Below, piece after piece: positions 58,722 to 64,000 of a stretch of DNA of 64,000 nt (the stretch's first letter is position 1; each line of letters opens with the position of its first letter). This stretch comes from Rhodococcus sp. 14-2483-1-2 (GTDB taxonomy: Bacteria; Actinomycetota; Actinomycetes; Mycobacteriales; Mycobacteriaceae): NCBI RefSeq assembly GCF_002259405.1, contig NZ_NPFW01000022.1, forward strand, positions 248,001 to 312,000, in the 5' to 3' direction. The translations under genes were made by a program, and so were the position numbers. The notes beneath the pieces are model-generated. The model made no database searches, was not told the origin of the DNA, and saw nothing but the letters and a program-made list of their open reading frames with translations.

Positions 58722-59863
58722 AAGATTTCTCGGCCGACGTCGCGGTGATCGGACTCGGCCCGGCGGGACGGTCGGTGGCCCACCGATGCGCCGAGGCAGG
58801 ACTCGACGTGCTCGTCGTCGATCCGCATCCGTCGCGTACCTGGACACCGACGTATTCTGCCTGGGCCGACGAGTTGCCACCGTGGTTGCCCGAGACCGCC
58901 GTCGCCTCGACTGCGCAGAAGCCGGCGGTATGGACCGATCACCATCGGATCATCGACCGAACGTACTGCGTGCTGGACACACCTGCACTGCAAGCGACCT
59001 TGTCTCTCGACCGCGTGCGAGTGCTCGCCGGAACGGCCGTCGATGTCACCGGTTCTCGCGTGACGACGTCCGACGGCACCATCGTCGACGCTCGGCACGT
59101 CGTCGATGCTCGCGGAACGCTCGATTCACACGACCTGGCACAGCAGACCGCATACGGCATCGTCGTCGAACGGGAGCGCGCCGAACCGATCCTCGAAGGA
59201 TCCGACGCCTGGTTCATGGATTGGCGCACCGACAACGGTGCCCGGCCCGGTGAGGTGCCGAGTTTTCTGTACGCCGTGGCGCTCGACGACGATCGAATCC
59301 TGCTCGAGGAGACCTGTCTGGTGGGCCGACCGGCACTCGAGCTCTCGGTGCTTCGAACACGGTTGCACCACCGCCTCACCCACCGCAACCTGGAACCGAC
59401 CGGCCACGAGGATGTCGAGCGTGTCCGCTTCTCGGTCGAACCACCGCCTCGGTCGCGACTGCACACCGGCCGAGACGGTCCGGTGTTGTTCGGCTCTCGC
59501 TCGAATCTGATGCATCCCGCCACCGGGTACAGCGTCGCGGCCTCGCTGGCATCGGCGGATCACCTTGTCGAGCGGTTCCGAGGCGGCGGTCGATCGCGCC
59601 CGGTCCGCTCGGTGCACGTGTGGACGGTCCAGAAGCTTCGCAACCTCGGCCTGCGCACGGCACTGGCACTCGAACCCGAGATGGTCCCCCAGTTCTTCTC
59701 CAGCTTCTTCTCGCTCCCGGTCGAACTTCAGCGCTCGTACCTGTCCGGCCACGACGACGCCCTGGGGACGATGACCGCGATGCTGAAGATGTTTCCGACG
59801 CTCCCGGCGTCGGCCAGGCTCGCGATCGCGCGCACGATAGTGCGCACTCCGGGCCGCGGCTGA
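58718..59863 (+). CDS. Lycopene cyclase family protein (CrtL type)
   Basis: FAD-dependent lycopene beta-cyclase-like protein of 381 residues. The N-terminal dinucleotide fold is VAVIGLGPAGRSVAHRCAEAGLDVLVVDPHP. Family segments YSAWADELPPW, FMDWR, PSFLYAVALDDDRILLEETCL and HPATGYSVAASL are present, as in plant/cyanobacterial and rhodococcal CrtL. It would close one or both ends of lycopene in carotenoid pigment synthesis. No other carotenoid gene is in the window. GTG overlaps the SDR stop. Confidence 0.9.
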   Translation: MKDFSADVAVIGLGPAGRSVAHRCAEAGLDVLVVDPHPSRTWTPTYSAWADELPPWLPETAVASTAQKPAVWTDHHRIIDRTYCVLDTPALQATLSLDRVRVLAGTAVDVTGSRVTTSDGTIVDARHVVDARGTLDSHDLAQQTAYGIVVERERAEPILEGSDAWFMDWRTDNGARPGEVPSFLYAVALDDDRILLEETCLVGRPALELSVLRTRLHHRLTHRNLEPTGHEDVERVRFSVEPPPRSRLHTGRDGPVLFGSRSNLMHPATGYSVAASLASADHLVERFRGGGRSRPVRSVHVWTVQKLRNLGLRTALALEPEMVPQFFSSFFSLPVELQRSYLSGHDDALGTMTAMLKMFPTLPASARLAIARTIVRTPGRG

Positions 59864-59914
59864 GTTTCTCGCCAACGGTCGACACGCGGGCGCCCGGTCG
59901 GCGATCATGTACAG

Positions 59915-60856
59915 ATGCGCAGCATTTGGAAGGGCTCGATCGCCTTCGGACTGGTCAATGTTCCGGTGAAGGTCTACTCGGCCACCGAGCAGCACGACAT
60001 TCGGTTCCATCAGGTGCACGCGAAAGATGGTGGTCGTATCAAGTACGACCGGATCTGTCAGGAGTGCGGCAAGTCGGTGCAGTTCGCCGACATCGACAAG
60101 GCGTACGACTCCCCCGACGGCGAACGCGTCATCCTCACCGACGACGACTTCGACAAGCTGCCTGCGGCGGAGAAGCACGAAATTCCGGTTCTCGAATTCG
60201 TACCCACCGAGCAGATCGATCCGATCCTCTACGACAAGAGCTACTTCCTCGAACCGGACTCCGCGTCACCGAAGGCGTATGTCCTGCTGCGCGAGACTCT
60301 CGAAGAAACCGAGCGCACCGCGCTGGTGCATTTCACTCTGCGTCAGAAGACCCGTCTGGCCGCTCTGCGCGTGCGCGACGACGTGCTGGTGATCCAGACG
60401 TTGCTGTGGCCGGACGAAGTCAGGGCCGCGGAATTTCCTTCGCTCGTGGACGCGCCGTCCGCGCGTCCACAGGAAGTGAAGATGGCGACGTCCCTCGTGG
60501 AAAGCATGTCCTCGGAATTCGATCCGACCGAGTACACGGACGATTATCAGATCGAACTGCGCAAGCTGATCGACGAGACGCTCGCCAACGGCGGTGAGAA
60601 GGTCATCCACACCGAGACGGAGAAAGACGACGACGGCGAGGACGCCGAGGTGGTCGATCTCGTGGCGGCGTTGCAGCGGAGCGTGGAGGCGGCAGGCAAG
60701 AACGCGAAGTCCGGGTCCGGCTCGTCTGCTCCGGCGAAGAAGGCTCCCGCCAAGAAAGCTGCTGCGAAGAAGGCCCCGGCCAAGAAGGCTGCTGCGAAGA
60801 AGTCGACCCCCGCCAAGACCACCGACTCCAAAACCGACGAAGCGAAGGGTGCGTGA
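59915..60856 (+). CDS. ku: Non-homologous end-joining protein Ku
   Basis: Bacterial Ku that binds DNA double-strand ends and recruits LigD, 313 residues. The core starts MRSIWKGSIAFGLVNVPVKVYSAT, with RIKYDRICQECGKSVQFADI and a Ku-type bridge. The last 45 residues are a Lys/Ala/Pro tail of repeated PAKKAAAKKA units, the basic extension that adds DNA binding and threading in mycobacterial-type Ku. LigD is not in the window. The downstream sufT gene converges, 21 bases away. Confidence 0.95.
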   Translation: MRSIWKGSIAFGLVNVPVKVYSATEQHDIRFHQVHAKDGGRIKYDRICQECGKSVQFADIDKAYDSPDGERVILTDDDFDKLPAAEKHEIPVLEFVPTEQIDPILYDKSYFLEPDSASPKAYVLLRETLEETERTALVHFTLRQKTRLAALRVRDDVLVIQTLLWPDEVRAAEFPSLVDAPSARPQEVKMATSLVESMSSEFDPTEYTDDYQIELRKLIDETLANGGEKVIHTETEKDDDGEDAEVVDLVAALQRSVEAAGKNAKSGSGSSAPAKKAPAKKAAAKKAPAKKAAAKKSTPAKTTDSKTDEAKGA

Positions 60857-60877
60857 GGGGGCCGACTCGTCAGTGGG

Positions 60878-61255
60878 TCAGACGGTGAAGCCGAGGGCCC
60901 TGAGCTGCTCGCGACCGTCGTCGGTGATCTTGTCCGGGCCCCACGGCGGCATCCACACCCAGTTGATCTTCAGGTCGGCGGCCAATCCGCTGCGTACGAG
61001 CGCACCGCGGGCCTGATCCTCGATGACGTCGGTCAACGGGCATGCCGCCGAGGTGAGCGTCATGTCGACCGTGACGATGTCGTCGGCGTCGATCTTGATG
61101 TCGTACACCAGCCCGAGGTCGACGACATTGATTCCGAGCTCGGGGTCGACGACGTCGCGCATCGCTTCTTCGAGGTCCTCGAGCACCTTGATCTCGTCGG
61201 CGGTCAGTTCCACCGGAGTGGTCACGGCTGGAGTCGTCTCTGTTGCTTCGGTCAT
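60878..61255 (-). CDS. sufT: SUF-associated DUF59/MIP18 protein (SufT)
   Basis: Metal-sulfur cluster assembly factor of the DUF59 family, 125 residues, helping mature Fe-S proteins. It has the family core DVVDPELGINVVDLGLVYDI and the conserved Cys in LTSAACPLTD. ATG at 61255 overlaps the sufU stop (ATGA) and decides the start. It ends the SUF operon, as Rv1466 does. Confidence 0.94.
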   Translation of the reverse strand: MTEATETTPAVTTPVELTADEIKVLEDLEEAMRDVVDPELGINVVDLGLVYDIKIDADDIVTVDMTLTSAACPLTDVIEDQARGALVRSGLAADLKINWVWMPPWGPDKITDDGREQLRALGFTV

Positions 61256-61749
61256 GATTGCTGTCCTCCGGAAAGTGCCGACTGGGCGGTCCCGCCCGTC
61301 GTAGCTGTCGAATCTGCGTCCACTACTTGAACAACCGCGTCCTTGAAAGCCATCCAACCCAGCAATGCGCACTTCACGCGAGCCGGATACTTGGCCACAC
61401 CGGCGAACGCAATGCCGTCGCCGATGACGTCCTCGTCACCCTCGACGGTACCTCTGCTGCCGACCATGTCGCTGAACGCGTCGACCGTCTTCAGCGCGTC
61501 GGCCACGCTCAGGCCGACGACCTGATCGGTGAGTACGGACGTCGCTGCCTGACTGATCGAGCAGCCCTGGCCGTCGTACGACACGTCTGCGACGGCACCG
61601 TCCTCGATCTGCACGCGCAGGGTGACCTCGTCGCCGCAGGTGGGGTTGACGTGGTGCACCTCCGCGCCGAAGGGCTCGCGCAGTCCGCGGCCGTGCGGGT
61701 GCTTGTAGTGATCGAGGATCACTTCCTGGTACATCTGTTCCATCCGCAT
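61252..61749 (-). CDS. sufU: Fe-S assembly sulfur-transfer protein SufU
   Basis: Zinc-dependent sulfurtransferase of 165 residues that accepts persulfide sulfur from SufS. The three conserved Cys are in NPTCGDEV, GQGCSISQAA and KCALLGW, and the Asp of the zinc site is in the first motif. The Ser/Thr/Gly-rich tail is variable. ATG at 61749 directly abuts the sufS stop. Confidence 0.96.
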   Translation of the reverse strand: MRMEQMYQEVILDHYKHPHGRGLREPFGAEVHHVNPTCGDEVTLRVQIEDGAVADVSYDGQGCSISQAATSVLTDQVVGLSVADALKTVDAFSDMVGSRGTVEGDEDVIGDGIAFAGVAKYPARVKCALLGWMAFKDAVVQVVDADSTATTGGTAQSALSGGQQS

Positions 61750-63821
<2,072 letters not shown>

Positions 63822-63860
63822 CACAGTTCCTTTGTGCAGTCGAGAAAGGTTCGGGTGGAC

Positions 63861-64000
63861 CTACGCGCCGGCGACGGCGAGTTCGGTCTCGATGGCGGCG
63901 TCGAGACGCTCGCGTACGGCGGGGACCGGAATCTTGTCGATGATCTCGTGGAAGAAGCCTCGGACGACGAGTCGACGAGCAACCTCCTCCGAGATGCCAC
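63861..64000 (-). CDS. sufD: Fe-S cluster assembly protein SufD (C-terminal fragment)
   Basis: The last 45 or so codons of a gene that runs off the window end. The readable tail GISEEVARRLVVRGFFHEII is the conserved C-terminal segment of SufD/SufB proteins, and the position upstream of sufC marks it as SufD. The stop TAG is at 63861-63863. Confidence 0.92.
   Translation of the reverse strand, partial: GISEEVARRLVVRGFFHEIIDKIPVPAVRERLDAAIETELAVAGA

Noticed and set aside
60719-60830. Lys/Ala repeats at the Ku C-terminus as a separate DNA repeat element
   Set aside because: They are in frame and typical of the basic tail of mycobacterial-type Ku proteins.

Overview
The window is high-GC actinobacterial DNA, most likely from a mycolic-acid-forming Mycobacteriales genus close to Rhodococcus. 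The evidence is a mycothiol ligase (mshC), an InhA-type enoyl reductase beside fabG and ferrochelatase, AcnR control of aconitase, a RipA-type peptidoglycan hydrolase, and gene order closely matching two Mycobacterium tuberculosis blocks (Rv2130c-Rv2141c and Rv1463-Rv1496, from memory of that genome). No rRNA, insertion sequence, prophage, integrase or CRISPR array was seen.

Layout. 1-2877: tail of an unidentified gene, then assimilatory nitrite reductase nirBD. 2924-11294: a complete four-gene type II Wadjet system (jetABCD; DUF2397/DUF2398/SMC-like ATPase/DUF2399 TOPRIM nuclease), a condensin-like anti-plasmid machine and the most notable accessory feature here. 11291-15664 (minus): mycothiol/cell-envelope operon uppP - histidine phosphatase - DUF3090 - SCO1664-like kinase fold - mshC. 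15867-19751 (plus): an aldo/keto reductase homologue lacking catalytic Lys and His, then the haem-uptake genes hmuTUV with a DtxR/IdeR-like box. 19726-24755: an Rv2137c-like protein, an LppL-like lipoprotein, DUF5703, pyrD, a PEBP protein and an M20 peptidase. 24921-25006: tRNA-Leu(GAG) followed by a terminator. 25152-32779: a zinc-ribbon SDR without the usual Tyr, a glutamate-cysteine ligase-like protein, an enoyl-reductase-like protein, an MFS transporter, OsmC and a nucleoside hydrolase.

32756-64000 follows Rv1463-Rv1496 in inverted order: meaB-mutB-mutA (propionate/methylmalonyl-CoA), a TVP38 membrane protein, a putative HTH regulator with its own operator-rich promoter, SPFH/NfeD, DUF3097, ferrochelatase, inhA, fabG, the VWA/DUF58/MoxR chaperone set, ripA behind a long structured leader (candidate c-di-AMP riboswitch), an Rv1476-like membrane protein, aconitase and its repressor acnR, an ABC-F ATPase, an SDR, a lycopene cyclase, Ku, and the SUF iron-sulfur genes sufT-sufU-sufS-sufC-sufD (last one cut by the window end).

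Functional themes: iron and Fe-S handling (hmuTUV, ferrochelatase, SUF, aconitase, siroheme nitrite reductase), cell envelope (UppP, RipA, FabG/InhA), redox buffering (mycothiol, OsmC) and DNA-level defence/repair (Wadjet, Ku). Regulation is often readable in the DNA: -10 elements 6-8 bases before start codons suggest many leaderless mRNAs; AcnR and DtxR/IdeR-type sites sit inside promoters; convergent genes are separated by strong hairpins or share overlapping ends.
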